A stretch of 64,000 bases of DNA from Phenylobacterium sp. (lineage in GTDB: Bacteria; Pseudomonadota; Alphaproteobacteria; Caulobacterales; Caulobacteraceae): assembly GCF_013822795.1 (NCBI RefSeq), contig NZ_PNLB01000012.1:1-64000 (forward strand), written 5' to 3'. Below are positions 1 to 8,425 of the stretch, one piece after another; the first letter of the stretch is position 1; each line of letters starts with the position of its first letter. Under the pieces are notes generated by a model. The model saw only the letters and a list, made by a program, of their open reading frames with translations, did not search any database and was not told where the DNA came from. Made by a program: the position numbers and the translations under genes.

Positions 1-95
1 CGAAAGGGTGTGGGAAGGCAAGGGTTTGAGTCTCGCTGCGGCGACTCGGCGCCGGCCGGGATATAGTTGCTCGACCGGTTCGCAACGAGGCTCCG

Positions 96-806
96 ATGGC
101 GTCCACGCCCGCACCGCCCGCCGCCGCCCCGCGCCGCCGCCGCCGCGTGCTCGGCGCCTTCGTCGCCCGCCCACGACTGCTGGCCGGCGTCGGAGCCGGC
201 CTGCTGGTCTGGGGCGCCTGCCTGCTGATTCCCAACAACCTCAGTCTGGTCACCGCCGCGATCCTGGCCTGGGACGCCACCTGCCTGACCTTCATCACGC
301 TGGCGATCTCGATGATGTGGGGCGCCGATCCGGCCCGCATGCGCGCCGTCGCCGCGACCCAGGACCAGGGCCAGGGCGTGATCCTGGCGCTCGCCGTGGC
401 CGCCGCCGCGACCAGCATCTGGGTCATCGCCAAGGAGCTGTCCGCCGCCCAGGTCGACACCGGCCTCATCAAGGCGCTGCGGATCGGGCTGGTCTTCGCC
501 ACTGTCGCCGCTTCCTGGTTCATGGTGCAGATGGTCTTCGCCCTGCACTACGCGCACGAGTACTACGCCCCCGACGACGACACGCCGCGCGACGCCGGCG
601 GCCTGCAGTTCCCTGGCGGCGAGCTGCCCGACTACTGGGACTTCCTGCACTTCTCGGTGGTCATCGGCGTCGCCTGCCAGACCGCGGACGTCTCCTTCAC
701 GTCCAAGGCCCTGCGCCGCATCGGCACCGTCCACGGCGTCGTCGCCTTCGTGTTCAACACCGTGGTGCTGGCCCTGACGATCAACCTGCTGGCGGGGCTG
801 TTCTAG
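96..806 (+). CDS. DUF1345 family inner-membrane protein
   Basis: A 236-residue polytopic protein that reads as a DUF1345 family member; the family has no established function. After a proline/arginine-rich N-terminus (Arg run at residues 13-17), hydrophobic stretches lie at about 26-46, 50-73, 94-113, 129-150 and 212-234, with a weaker one near 184-198. Family-like patches are the HYAHEYY segment (151-157) after the fourth helix and the YWDFLHFS plus CQTADVSF stretch (180-201). The gene ends two bases from the stop of the convergent transporter gene, so the two share no room for a terminator. Nothing nearby reveals a role. The family call is fairly sure; the function is unknown. Confidence 0.85.
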   Translation: MASTPAPPAAAPRRRRRVLGAFVARPRLLAGVGAGLLVWGACLLIPNNLSLVTAAILAWDATCLTFITLAISMMWGADPARMRAVAATQDQGQGVILALAVAAAATSIWVIAKELSAAQVDTGLIKALRIGLVFATVAASWFMVQMVFALHYAHEYYAPDDDTPRDAGGLQFPGGELPDYWDFLHFSVVIGVACQTADVSFTSKALRRIGTVHGVVAFVFNTVVLALTINLLAGLF

Positions 807-807
807 C

Positions 808-1713
808 TCAGGGCGCGGGCGCGCCGTCCTCGGCGATCTGCCCGGCGGCGGCCGGATCGGTCAGGATCACCCCGACCGAGGCGGCGATGATCAGGCCGAT
901 CGCCAGCCACTGCGAGGCCGCCAGCTGCTCGCTGAGAATCAGCAGGCCGGCCAGCGCGCCGGCCGCCGGCTCCAGGCTGAGCATCACCCCGAAGCTGCGC
1001 TTGGGGATGCCGCGCAGCGCGACCATCTCCAGCGAGTAGGGGATCGCGCTCGAGACGATCGCCACCACCAGCCCCAGGCCGAGCAGGGCAGGGTCGAACA
1101 GCGCCGCGCCGGCCTCGACCAGGCCGATCGGCACGATGATCAGCGCCGCGGTGCTCATGCCCAGCGCCACCGACTGTCCGGCCGGCAGGTGGCCGGTGCG
1201 CTTGCCGAGCACGATGTACAGCGCCCAGAACACCGCGGCGGCCGCGGCGTAGCCGACCCCGACCGGGTCCAGCGCGTGGGCCGCATCGCGTAGCGGCAGG
1301 AGCAGCAGCAGGCCCAGCGCCGCCAGCCCGATCCAGAGGAAGTGGATCGGCCGCCGCGAGTGGATCAACGCCAGGCTCAGCGGCCCGATGAACTCGATAG
1401 CGATGGCCAGCCCCAGCGGGATGGTGCGGATCGCCATGTAGAAGCAGAGGTTCATCAGCCCCAGCACCGTCCCGTAGAGGACGAGCCGGCCCACATCGTC
1501 GCGCGTCAGCGGCTGGCGCCAGGGCCGCCAGATCAGGCACAGCAGCAGCGCCGAGAATCCGACCCGATACGCGCTCGCCCCCTGCGCTCCGACCAGCGGG
1601 AACAGCTGCTTGGCGAACGAGGTGCCCACGCACAGCGAGATGATCGCGCCGATCAGCGCCGCATAGGGGATCAAGGCGCGCGACGCGCCGGCGTGGCCGG
1701 GGGACTGGGACAT
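808..1713 (-). CDS. EamA/DMT family transporter (RhtA-like exporter)
   Basis: A 301-residue inner-membrane permease of the drug/metabolite transporter superfamily, with about ten hydrophobic helices in two EamA repeats (roughly residues 15-145 and 155-285). The second repeat contains the GIPKRSFGVMLSLEPA stretch, close to the threonine/homoserine exporters of the RhtA branch, so amino-acid or metabolite efflux is the likely job; the substrate is inference. ATG at 1713 is preferred over an in-frame TTG at 1722. It follows two leftward MFS genes with a gap of about 30 bases, so the three transporters may be one transcript. Confidence 0.85.
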   Translation of the reverse strand: MSQSPGHAGASRALIPYAALIGAIISLCVGTSFAKQLFPLVGAQGASAYRVGFSALLLCLIWRPWRQPLTRDDVGRLVLYGTVLGLMNLCFYMAIRTIPLGLAIAIEFIGPLSLALIHSRRPIHFLWIGLAALGLLLLLPLRDAAHALDPVGVGYAAAAAVFWALYIVLGKRTGHLPAGQSVALGMSTAALIIVPIGLVEAGAALFDPALLGLGLVVAIVSSAIPYSLEMVALRGIPKRSFGVMLSLEPAAGALAGLLILSEQLAASQWLAIGLIIAASVGVILTDPAAAGQIAEDGAPAP

Positions 1714-1746
1714 GGCGCGCAACCTAGCGGAAGGCGCCCCTCTTCG

Positions 1747-2949
1747 TCACGGCCGCGGCGTCCGCTTCAGGATCTGCAGCGCCATGACCACCGCCGGCAC
1801 GATCAGGATCGCCGTCACCACGAAGGCCGCGCCGGGGTCGACGCGCGAGAACAGCTGGCCGGCCACGATCGGGCCGCCGATCCGCGCCAGCGCCATGTTC
1901 GACATGTTGAGGCCCAGGGTCTCGCCCTGCCGCTCGGGCGGCGTGGCCTGCGAGATCAGCGCCGTCAGACACGGAAAGCAGATCGACTGCCCGAAGCAGA
2001 CGAACGCGAACCCGACCATGGCCACCGGCCAGTTGGGCGAGAAGAACTGGAAGATCATCCCGATCCACATGGCGCCGAGGCCGGCGGTGAGGACCAGCGC
2101 CTCGCCATGGCGGCGGACCAGCGTCCCGGTCACCACCGCCTGGCAGAACGCCCCCAGCACGCCGATGCCCATGAACGCGAAGCCGATCTCGCGCGGGCCC
2201 CAGTTGAAGCGGTGCTCGGTCCACAGGCCGTAGGTCGCCTCGATCCCGGCGAACCCCGAGATCACCACGAAGCTGATCAGCATCACCCGCAGGATGATCG
2301 GGTGCGCCAGCGAGACGCGCAGCACCGCCATGCGGTTGGGCTGCGGGCCCTTGCGCGGCTCAGGCTTGCTCTCGCGCACGAAGGCGAACACCGCCAGCGC
2401 CGACAGCAGGCCAAAGCCCGCGGCCGCGAACAGCGGGATCTGGAAGCCGAGGGTTCCCAGTTCCGGATGCGCCAGCAGGCCGCCCAGGGCGGGACCGACC
2501 ATGAAGCCCAGCGAGAAGGCCGAGCCCATCAGTCCCATCTTGGCCGCGCGCTCCTCAGGTCGGGTGATGTCGGCCAGCGCGCCTTGCAGCGTCGAGATGT
2601 TGCCCGACAGGAAGCCGCCTACGAACCGCGCCAGGAAGGCCAGCCAGATGTTGGGGGCGAAGGCCAGCGCCACATAGGCCAGCGCCCCGGTGGCGATGGT
2701 GACCATCAGCACCGGCCGGCGACCGAGGCGGTCGGACATCCGGCCCCAGAACGGCTCGCCCAGGAACTGCCCGAACGAGTACGCCGAGAACAGGAGGGTG
2801 ATCTGCCAGGCCGGGGCGTTCAGCGCCTTGCCGAAGAACGGCAGCAGCGGGATCACCAATCCAAAGCCGGCGATGTTCAGGAAGATCACCGACAGCAGGA
2901 CGATCAGCGCCCGCCGGTCGCCCGCGGGCGCTGGCGGGGCCTGGGTCAC
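1747..2949 (-). CDS. MFS transporter, TCR/Tet-like (downstream copy)
   Basis: A 400-residue major facilitator with about twelve membrane segments. The MFS signature between helices 2 and 3 is present as GEPFWGRMSDRLGRRPVL (about residues 64-81), and the PALGGLLAHP stretch in helix 5 resembles the antiporter motif of drug:H+ exporters, so efflux is likely; the substrate cannot be read. The start is a GTG overlapping the stop of the upstream MFS gene by four bases (GTGA), which implies translational coupling. The two products are clear paralogues (shared FIN..GFG..IPLLPF opening and GEPFWGR signature), so this is a tandem duplication that has diverged. Confidence 0.88.
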   Translation of the reverse strand: MTQAPPAPAGDRRALIVLLSVIFLNIAGFGLVIPLLPFFGKALNAPAWQITLLFSAYSFGQFLGEPFWGRMSDRLGRRPVLMVTIATGALAYVALAFAPNIWLAFLARFVGGFLSGNISTLQGALADITRPEERAAKMGLMGSAFSLGFMVGPALGGLLAHPELGTLGFQIPLFAAAGFGLLSALAVFAFVRESKPEPRKGPQPNRMAVLRVSLAHPIILRVMLISFVVISGFAGIEATYGLWTEHRFNWGPREIGFAFMGIGVLGAFCQAVVTGTLVRRHGEALVLTAGLGAMWIGMIFQFFSPNWPVAMVGFAFVCFGQSICFPCLTALISQATPPERQGETLGLNMSNMALARIGGPIVAGQLFSRVDPGAAFVVTAILIVPAVVMALQILKRTPRP

Positions 2950-4202
2950 GACTGTTCCGCCGGTTGGGGCTCCGCCGCCTCGGCTTGCTGCGCCGCCAGA
3001 TGGGCCTTGGCCCGCCGGCCGGCCGACAGGGCCAGGAAGATCGCCGGCGCCACCACCAGCGCGCCGATGATGAAGGGCCCGTTCAGGACGTGCTCGAAGA
3101 CGAAGCCGGCGGTGATCGGCCCGACCACGCGCGCGGCCGCGCCGCAGGCGTTGTTCAGCCCCAGGATCTGGCCCTGCTTATGCGGGTCGGCGGTGCGCGA
3201 GATAAGCGCTCCGACGTTCGGGAACGCCACCGATTGTCCCACGGCGGTGAAGCACATCAGGGCGATGGTCATCGGGCCGCCCGTGGAGATGGTCTGCAGC
3301 GAGGCGCCGATGACGGTCATGCCCATGCCGACCGCCAGCATCGGCCCCTCTCCGAACCGCTCGGACATCTGGCCGGTGACCAGCGTTTGGGTCAGGAACG
3401 CGGCGACGCCGACGAAGGCGAAGCAGACGCCGATGTCTCGCGGCTCCCAGCCGAACCGGGCGTTGGCCCACGGGCCGAACATCGACTCGATGCCGGTGAA
3501 GGCGAAGCCGACCAGGAAGGTCAGCAGCATCAGCCGGCCGATCACCGGATGGCTGACCGCCTCGCCGATCGCCGACCAGCGGCTGGGGCGATCGGTGATG
3601 CTGGTGTCGCGGATGCGGCTCTCGCGAATGAACAGCATGATCGCGATGACGCAGAGCAGCGCCAGGCCCGAGGCGATGAACAGCGGAATGCGGAAGCCGA
3701 CGGGCCCGGCCCCGGTATGCACGAAGAGGCCGCCGACCGACGGGCCGACGATCAGGCCGACGTTCCAGGCTGCGCTCTGGTACGACATCTGCCGCGCGCG
3801 CTTTTCGGGCGGGGTGACGTCGGCCAGGTAGCCTTGCACGACCGCGCCGTTGCCGGCCGCCAGGCCGCCGACCAGGCGGATTGCGAACGCCGCCCAGATG
3901 TTGGGGGCGAAGGCCAGGGCCAGGTAGCAGAGGCAGTTGCCGGTGATCGTCGAGATCAGCAGCGGCTTGCGGCCGTACTTGTCTGACAGCCGGCCCCAGA
4001 ACGGCTCGCCGAAGAAGGCGCCGACTGAATAGGCCGCGAAGATCATGCCGATCTGCCAGCCCGGCGCGTCGAACGACTTGGCGTAGAACGGCAGCAACGG
4101 AACGATGATCCCGAAGCCGAGCATATTGATGAAAATGACGGCGATCAGGGACGGCGCCGCCCAGCGGGACGGGGCCTTCCCGCGCGGCGCGGTGTCGGAC
4201 AT
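2946..4202 (-). CDS. MFS transporter, TCR/Tet-like (upstream copy)
   Basis: A 418-residue, twelve-helix major facilitator and the first gene of the leftward transporter cluster. It carries the family loop GEPFWGRLSDKYGRKPLL and the helix-5 stretch GPSVGGLFVHTG, and is paralogous to the next gene. The ATG at 4202 (MSDTAPRG) is chosen over a longer frame starting at 4238, because the extra residues do not resemble the family and helix 1 begins about 17 residues after this Met. A C-terminal Ala/Glu/Gln-rich tail follows helix 12. Likely a proton-driven exporter; the substrate is unknown. Upstream lies a gene-free stretch shared with the divergent metA leader. Confidence 0.88.
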   Translation of the reverse strand: MSDTAPRGKAPSRWAAPSLIAVIFINMLGFGIIVPLLPFYAKSFDAPGWQIGMIFAAYSVGAFFGEPFWGRLSDKYGRKPLLISTITGNCLCYLALAFAPNIWAAFAIRLVGGLAAGNGAVVQGYLADVTPPEKRARQMSYQSAAWNVGLIVGPSVGGLFVHTGAGPVGFRIPLFIASGLALLCVIAIMLFIRESRIRDTSITDRPSRWSAIGEAVSHPVIGRLMLLTFLVGFAFTGIESMFGPWANARFGWEPRDIGVCFAFVGVAAFLTQTLVTGQMSERFGEGPMLAVGMGMTVIGASLQTISTGGPMTIALMCFTAVGQSVAFPNVGALISRTADPHKQGQILGLNNACGAAARVVGPITAGFVFEHVLNGPFIIGALVVAPAIFLALSAGRRAKAHLAAQQAEAAEPQPAEQS

Positions 4203-4484
4203 GTGAGCGCTGTTAAGACGACCTGCGTTACGCCGCAAGCCCGAGTTCGGGGCTTGGTTGTTCGGTCGCGGGGGTGCGGCTTCGAGGCCTCAGTATGGCG
4301 GCCCCCGCCCTCCATTCCTCAGCGCGCACGAACGCCTCAAGCCCAGCTGCCGCTACGGCATGATCGCACCCCGTGGGGCGCTGAAGTCGAGCGGTTCGTG
4401 CCGCTGGTCCGGCCTCGGCTCGGCGTTCGGGGCTGACCGATGGACGGTCGGGGCTTGTGGGAAGCGCCGGCATTTCTTATTGCT
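4203..4484. other. Gene-free stretch between divergent MFS gene and metA leader
   Basis: About 280 bases without a convincing gene. Several short open frames cross it on both strands, but none has a family-like sequence, a good ribosome-binding site or the expected codon pattern, so I read it as promoter and spacer DNA. It should hold the promoter of the leftward MFS gene and that of the rightward metA transcript. I see no clear -35/-10 pair, tRNA or repeat. Confidence 0.4.
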
Positions 4485-4488
4485 GGTC

Positions 4489-4612
4489 TTGCATCAAGAG
4501 TTGGGCGTCGCCCAACGCCAACCTGCTTTCCCGAGCAAGGTGGCGCTCCCCCGGGGAGGATGCGGCCGAGGCGGCAACCAAACGGGTGATCCCAGCTCCG
4601 TCCCGGCCGAAT
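4489..4612 (+). promoter_or_regulatory. Candidate SAM riboswitch (SAM-I/SAM-IV clan) in the metA leader
   Basis: The leader can fold as a SAM-I-clan aptamer. P1 is GCATC (4491-4495) with GATGC (4559-4563). It is followed by AAGAG, then a perfect 7-bp P2 hairpin (4500-4506 with 4510-4516), then GCCAACC. P3 pairs ACCTGC (4521-4526) with GCAAGGT (4535-4541, one bulge) and is followed by GGCGCTCC and a P4-like hairpin (4546-4550 with 4554-4558). The AAGAG, C-AACC and AAGGTG...TCC pieces are in the order and spacing of the SAM-I binding core. The P3 loop CCCG (4530-4533) is complementary to CGGG at 4583-4586 just 3' of P1, as in SAM-IV-type pseudoknots. The short P2 argues against classic SAM-I. 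The position before a methionine-synthesis gene supports the call; the exact class is uncertain. Confidence 0.62.
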
Positions 4613-4634
4613 TGAAGTTTTTGAGGGCCGAGCC

Positions 4635-5564
4635 TTGCCGATCAAGATTCCCGACGCCTTGCCTGCACGCGCCACCCTGGAAGCCGAGGGCGTCATCGTC
4701 ATGGCCGAGACGCAGGCGGCGCGACAGGACATCCGGCCGCTGCGCATCGGCCTGCTCAACCTGATGCCGGACAAGCCGAAGACCGAGATCCAGTTTGCGC
4801 GCCTGCTGGGCGCCACCCCGCTGCAGGTCGAGCTCTCGCTGGTCCAGCTGGCCAGCTACACGCCGCGCAACACGCCGCCGGAACACCTGGCCGCCTTCTA
4901 TCGGACCTGGGACGAGGTCAAGCACGAGCGTTTCGACGGCTTCGTCGTAACCGGCGCCCCGGTCGAGACGCTGCCGTTCGAACAGGTCGACTACTGGGAC
5001 GAGCTGCGGCGGATCTTCGATTGGTCGGAGAGCCACGTGCACAGCGGCCTCAACATCTGCTGGGCCGCCCAGGCCGCGCTGCGCCACTTCCACGGCGTCG
5101 GCAAGCACGTGCTGCCGGCCAAGCGCTCTGGCGTCTTCACTCACCGCCTGGTCGCGCCGGCCTCGCCCTACCTGCGGGGCATGTCCGACGAGGTCGACGT
5201 GCCGGTTTCGCGATGGACCGAGGTGCGGCGCGAGGAACTGCCGCAACACGTCGGGCTCAAGGTGCTGCTGGAATCCGACGAAGCCGGTCTCTGCCTTGTC
5301 GAGGATCCGGCCCGGCGCGGGCTGCACATGTTCAATCACCTGGAATATGACGCCGCCACGCTCGCCGACGAATTCGTCCGCGACCGGGCCAAGGACCCGG
5401 CCACCCCGCAGCCGCTGCACTATTTCCCTGGCGGCGACCCGGACCGCGCGCCAGGCAATCGCTGGCGCAGCCACGCCCACCTGCTGTTCGCCAACTGGAT
5501 CAACGAGATCTACCGCACGACGCCCTACAACCTCGCCGACATCGGCGCCGAGGCGTACGTCTGA
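4635..5564 (+). CDS. metA: Homoserine O-acyltransferase (MetA family), first step of methionine synthesis
   Basis: A 309-residue cytoplasmic enzyme that acylates the hydroxyl of homoserine. The MetA active-site residues align at their standard numbers: nucleophile Cys142 (in ICWAAQAA) and His235/Glu237 (in HLEYDA). The TTG start at 4635 is chosen because the product then begins MPIKIPD, the conserved MetA N-terminus. Residue 111 is Glu (GAPVETLPF). In studied MetA proteins Glu111 goes with acetyl-CoA and Gly111 with succinyl-CoA, so this may be a homoserine O-acetyltransferase despite the usual succinyltransferase name. A candidate SAM riboswitch precedes it, implying feedback control. The partner sulfhydrylase MetZ is encoded near 51 kb. 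Confidence 0.95.
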   Translation: MPIKIPDALPARATLEAEGVIVMAETQAARQDIRPLRIGLLNLMPDKPKTEIQFARLLGATPLQVELSLVQLASYTPRNTPPEHLAAFYRTWDEVKHERFDGFVVTGAPVETLPFEQVDYWDELRRIFDWSESHVHSGLNICWAAQAALRHFHGVGKHVLPAKRSGVFTHRLVAPASPYLRGMSDEVDVPVSRWTEVRREELPQHVGLKVLLESDEAGLCLVEDPARRGLHMFNHLEYDAATLADEFVRDRAKDPATPQPLHYFPGGDPDRAPGNRWRSHAHLLFANWINEIYRTTPYNLADIGAEAYV

Positions 5565-5585
5565 CCGCTCACGCCAAGGCGCGCC

Positions 5586-7247
5586 TCACGGCGTGGGCTT
5601 CAGCGCGGCGAACGGGCCTTCGGCATGCACCGGCTCGCCGTCGACCAGGGTCAGCAGGCTGCGGGTAGCGGGCAGGGCGTCCAGCGAGACGCTGAGGATG
5701 TCCTGCGACAGCACCGCCAGGTCCGCCGCCATGCCGACCGCCAGCGCGCCCTTGGCCTCCTCTTCGCCCTCGGCATAGGCGCCGCCGGCGCTGTAGGCGA
5801 CCAGCGCCTGCTCGCGCGACAGGGCCTCGCCCGGGGCGGTCGGGGCGATGGCGGCCAGCATCATGTTCAGGAACGGATTGGCCGCCGGTCCGCCGGCGTC
5901 CGAGCCCAGGGCCAGCGGCAGACCCGAGTCCACCAGCGAGCGCAGCGGCATGTTCGTCGGCGCACGCTCGCCCAGCCGCGCAACGAGCATCGGGGTTCCG
6001 CTGGCGTCGGGCATCGGGTCCAGGTGCAGCGGGTTTTGCACCATCACCAGGCCCAGCCGCCGGGCCTGCTCGAACCTGCCGGCGGGCAGGCCGTCGCCGT
6101 GCTCGATGCGAACCCGCCGCGCCGCCCAGGTCGCCGGCGGGGCCAGCGCCTCCATGGCGTCCATCAGCCGGACCAGCTCGGCGTCGCCGACCACGTGCAG
6201 CGCCGCCTGTTGGTCCGGATGCGCCAGCACCCCGGCCAGCAGTTCGCGCAGTTGGGCGTCGGTATAGTTCGAGCGTCCCGACCAGTCCGGACGGTCGGCA
6301 TAGGGCGCGGACAGCCGCGCGTCGCGATCGATCGGCGTGGAATCGAGCACCCATTTGACGCCGGTCACCCGCACTCCGCCCGGCGCGGCCGGGGCGCTGG
6401 CGAACTGGTCCCAGGCGTCGCCGATCCGTCGCTCGGGCATGGCCCAGGCATAGAGCCGCCACTTGGTCGTCGGCCGGGCGATCGTCAGCGCCGCCAGCGC
6501 TCGGGGCAGGGCCTGGTTGTTCAGCATGACGTGGGTGGTGGTGACCCCCCAGCCGGCATAGAGCGCATCGGCCGCGCGGTATTTCTCCGCCAGGGCGCCC
6601 GGGGGGACTCCGGCGTCCCTGGCGCGCATCAGTCCCCACTCGGCGTTCTCGCGCAGGCGGCCGTCGGGCGCGCCGTCCGCCCGCCGTCCCAGCCATCCGC
6701 CGATCGGGTCGGCCGCAGTGTCGGCGACGCCGAGCGCCTTGAGGGCGGCGGAGTTCACCAGCGTGCCGTGGCCCCACCAGGCGCGCAGGGCGACCGGGTT
6801 GTTCGGTGCGACAGCGTCCAGCGCCGCGCGCCAGTCTCGGGTGTCGTTGGCCGTCAGCGGGCCGATGGTCACGTCGACCCAACCTGGACCCTGGGCGGCT
6901 CCGGCGGCCGCCGCCGCCAACGCCTCGTCCGGGGTCGGCCCGGGCCAGGGCAGGTTGGGCGTCGGCGCCTGCCGCGCGGAGGTGGCGGCCGGGATGTGGG
7001 CGTGAGCTTCGATCAGGCCCGGGGTGACCAGGCGACCGCCCAGGTCGACCGCGACCCTGCCGCCGGCCATGGCGCGGATCGTCGCGTCGTCTCCGACCGC
7101 GGCGATTTTCCCGTCGCGGATCGCCAGCGCCTGGGCGGGGGCTATTCCTGCGCCGGTGAACACCTTGCCGTTGACGAGGTAGAGGTCGCCGGCCTCGGCC
7201 GCGACAGGCGACAGCAGCACCGCCAGTACGCTCAGGCACGTGCGCAT
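5586..7247 (-). CDS. Exported amidohydrolase family 3 (YtcJ-like)
   Basis: A 553-residue metal-dependent hydrolase with an N-terminal signal peptide (about residues 1-19, ending AEA), so it should act in the periplasm. Family features include the strand-1 metal motif HAH (82-84, within GLIEAHAHIP), the LHVVGD stretch, RIEHGD with the later metal-region His, and the GSDAGGPAANPF segment near the C-terminus with the catalytic-type Asp. The usual GLID-S-HxH opening is altered to GLIEAHAH but the His pair is kept. Substrates of this family are varied (amides, imides) and cannot be told here. The ATG is preceded by a strong AGGAGG. It stands alone, convergent with metA. Confidence 0.88.
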   Translation of the reverse strand: MRTCLSVLAVLLSPVAAEAGDLYLVNGKVFTGAGIAPAQALAIRDGKIAAVGDDATIRAMAGGRVAVDLGGRLVTPGLIEAHAHIPAATSARQAPTPNLPWPGPTPDEALAAAAAGAAQGPGWVDVTIGPLTANDTRDWRAALDAVAPNNPVALRAWWGHGTLVNSAALKALGVADTAADPIGGWLGRRADGAPDGRLRENAEWGLMRARDAGVPPGALAEKYRAADALYAGWGVTTTHVMLNNQALPRALAALTIARPTTKWRLYAWAMPERRIGDAWDQFASAPAAPGGVRVTGVKWVLDSTPIDRDARLSAPYADRPDWSGRSNYTDAQLRELLAGVLAHPDQQAALHVVGDAELVRLMDAMEALAPPATWAARRVRIEHGDGLPAGRFEQARRLGLVMVQNPLHLDPMPDASGTPMLVARLGERAPTNMPLRSLVDSGLPLALGSDAGGPAANPFLNMMLAAIAPTAPGEALSREQALVAYSAGGAYAEGEEEAKGALAVGMAADLAVLSQDILSVSLDALPATRSLLTLVDGEPVHAEGPFAALKPTP

Positions 7248-7282
7248 GACCGAATCCTCCTGGCGGCGCTTGCGATCGTGAG

Positions 7283-7300
7283 GCTCGGGCCGCCCCGAGC
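7283..7300 (-). terminator. Hairpin downstream of accA
   Basis: A 7-bp perfect stem (GCTCGGG with CCCGAGC, four-base loop) about 80 bases past the accA stop and upstream of the amidohydrolase gene. There is no clear T-run, so it is a weak terminator candidate or transcript-end stabiliser. Confidence 0.35.
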
Positions 7301-7379
7301 GCGCGTCAAGCTGTTGAGATCAAACGCAAACGACCGCCGCTCCAGGCCTTCGTTGGTTCGCCGCGGGGCCTCGCCTTGG

Positions 7380-8330
7380 CTAGGCCAGCCGGCCGATGGC
7401 GTAGAAGCGGTCCCGGCGCTGGCGGCGGAGGTCCTCGGCGCTGAGGCCGTCCAGCCCTCGAAGTTCGGCCTCGACGGCGTCGCCCACGGACCTGATCGTC
7501 GTTTCGGGGTCGGCGTGGCCGCCGCCCGATGGTTCGGCCACGATCCGATCGACGACGTTCAGCTTCAGCAGGTCCTGCGCGGTGATCTTCATGGCGCTGG
7601 CCGCCTCGCCGGGCGTGCGCGCGCCGCGCCACAGAATGGAGTTGGCGCCTTCCGGACTGATGACCGAGTACACCGAGTGCTCAAGCATCAGGACCTTGTT
7701 CGCGGCCGCCAGCGCCAGCGCGCCGCCGGAACCTCCTTCGCCCGTGATCACCGCGACGTTGGCGACCCCCAGCGAAAGTCCGCGTTCGATGCTGCGGGCG
7801 ATGGCCTCAGCGACGCCCCGCTCTTCTGAGGCCGCGCCGGGATAGGCGCCGGCGGTGTCGGCGAAGCTGATCACCGGCAGGTTGAACCGTTCGGCCAGGT
7901 CCATCAGCCGTACCGCCTTGCGGTATCCCTCCGGGCGCGCCGCGCCGAAGTTGTGCTTCAGCCGCGTCGCGGTGTCGTGCCCCTTCTCGATGCCGACCGC
8001 CACGATCGGCCGTCCGCGGAAACGGCCCAGCCCGCCAATGACAGTCTGGTCGTCGCCGAAGCTGCGGTCGCCGCGAAGCTCGACGAACTCGTCGATGAGA
8101 CCGGCCAGATAGTCGACGCAGTGCGGCCGCCCCGGATGCCGCGCCACCTGGGTCTTCTGCCAGGCGTTCAGGGACTTGAAGGTGTTCCGGCGCAGTTCGT
8201 CGGCCCGGGCCCGCATCGCCTCCAACTCGGCCTCCAGGCTCGCCGTGCCCAGCGTCTCGGCCAGCCTGGCGAGATCAGCGATCTTGGCCTCCAGCTCTGT
8301 GATCGGTCGTTCGAACTCTAGATGATTCAA
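7380..8330 (-). CDS. accA: Acetyl-CoA carboxylase carboxyltransferase subunit alpha
   Basis: A 316-residue subunit of the heterotetrameric acetyl-CoA carboxylase. With AccD it moves the carboxyl group from biotin to acetyl-CoA to make malonyl-CoA for fatty-acid synthesis in the cytoplasm. The alpha-subunit features are all present: the N-terminal helical LEAKIADL region, RPHCVDYL, the ELRGDRSFGDD stretch, KRLKHNFG-like RLKHNFGAARPEGYRKA, the GAYPGAASEERG loop and the oxyanion segment EGGSGGALA followed by SVISPEG. Length is normal for the family. It is transcribed leftward away from a TetR gene 95 bases upstream; whether that regulator acts on it is unknown. Confidence 0.97.
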   Translation of the reverse strand: MNHLEFERPITELEAKIADLARLAETLGTASLEAELEAMRARADELRRNTFKSLNAWQKTQVARHPGRPHCVDYLAGLIDEFVELRGDRSFGDDQTVIGGLGRFRGRPIVAVGIEKGHDTATRLKHNFGAARPEGYRKAVRLMDLAERFNLPVISFADTAGAYPGAASEERGVAEAIARSIERGLSLGVANVAVITGEGGSGGALALAAANKVLMLEHSVYSVISPEGANSILWRGARTPGEAASAMKITAQDLLKLNVVDRIVAEPSGGGHADPETTIRSVGDAVEAELRGLDGLSAEDLRRQRRDRFYAIGRLA

Positions 8331-8425
8331 TTGCCGCCCCGCGATTTGCCGAGGCGAAGGCTAGGGGTGACGTGCGGCCTCTGTTACTCGACTTTCAGTG
8401 CTGGCGAAGGCCCCGGGAGGCGTCG

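Noticed and set aside
1342-3831. An 829-codon plus-strand open frame over the MFS genes
   Set aside because: Highly Arg/Gln/Asp-rich, no family features, and fully antisense to three well-supported transporters.
4203-4764. Short frames in the gap before metA
   Set aside because: No ribosome-binding site, no conserved motifs and Arg/Pro-rich composition; they overlap the riboswitch candidate and metA.
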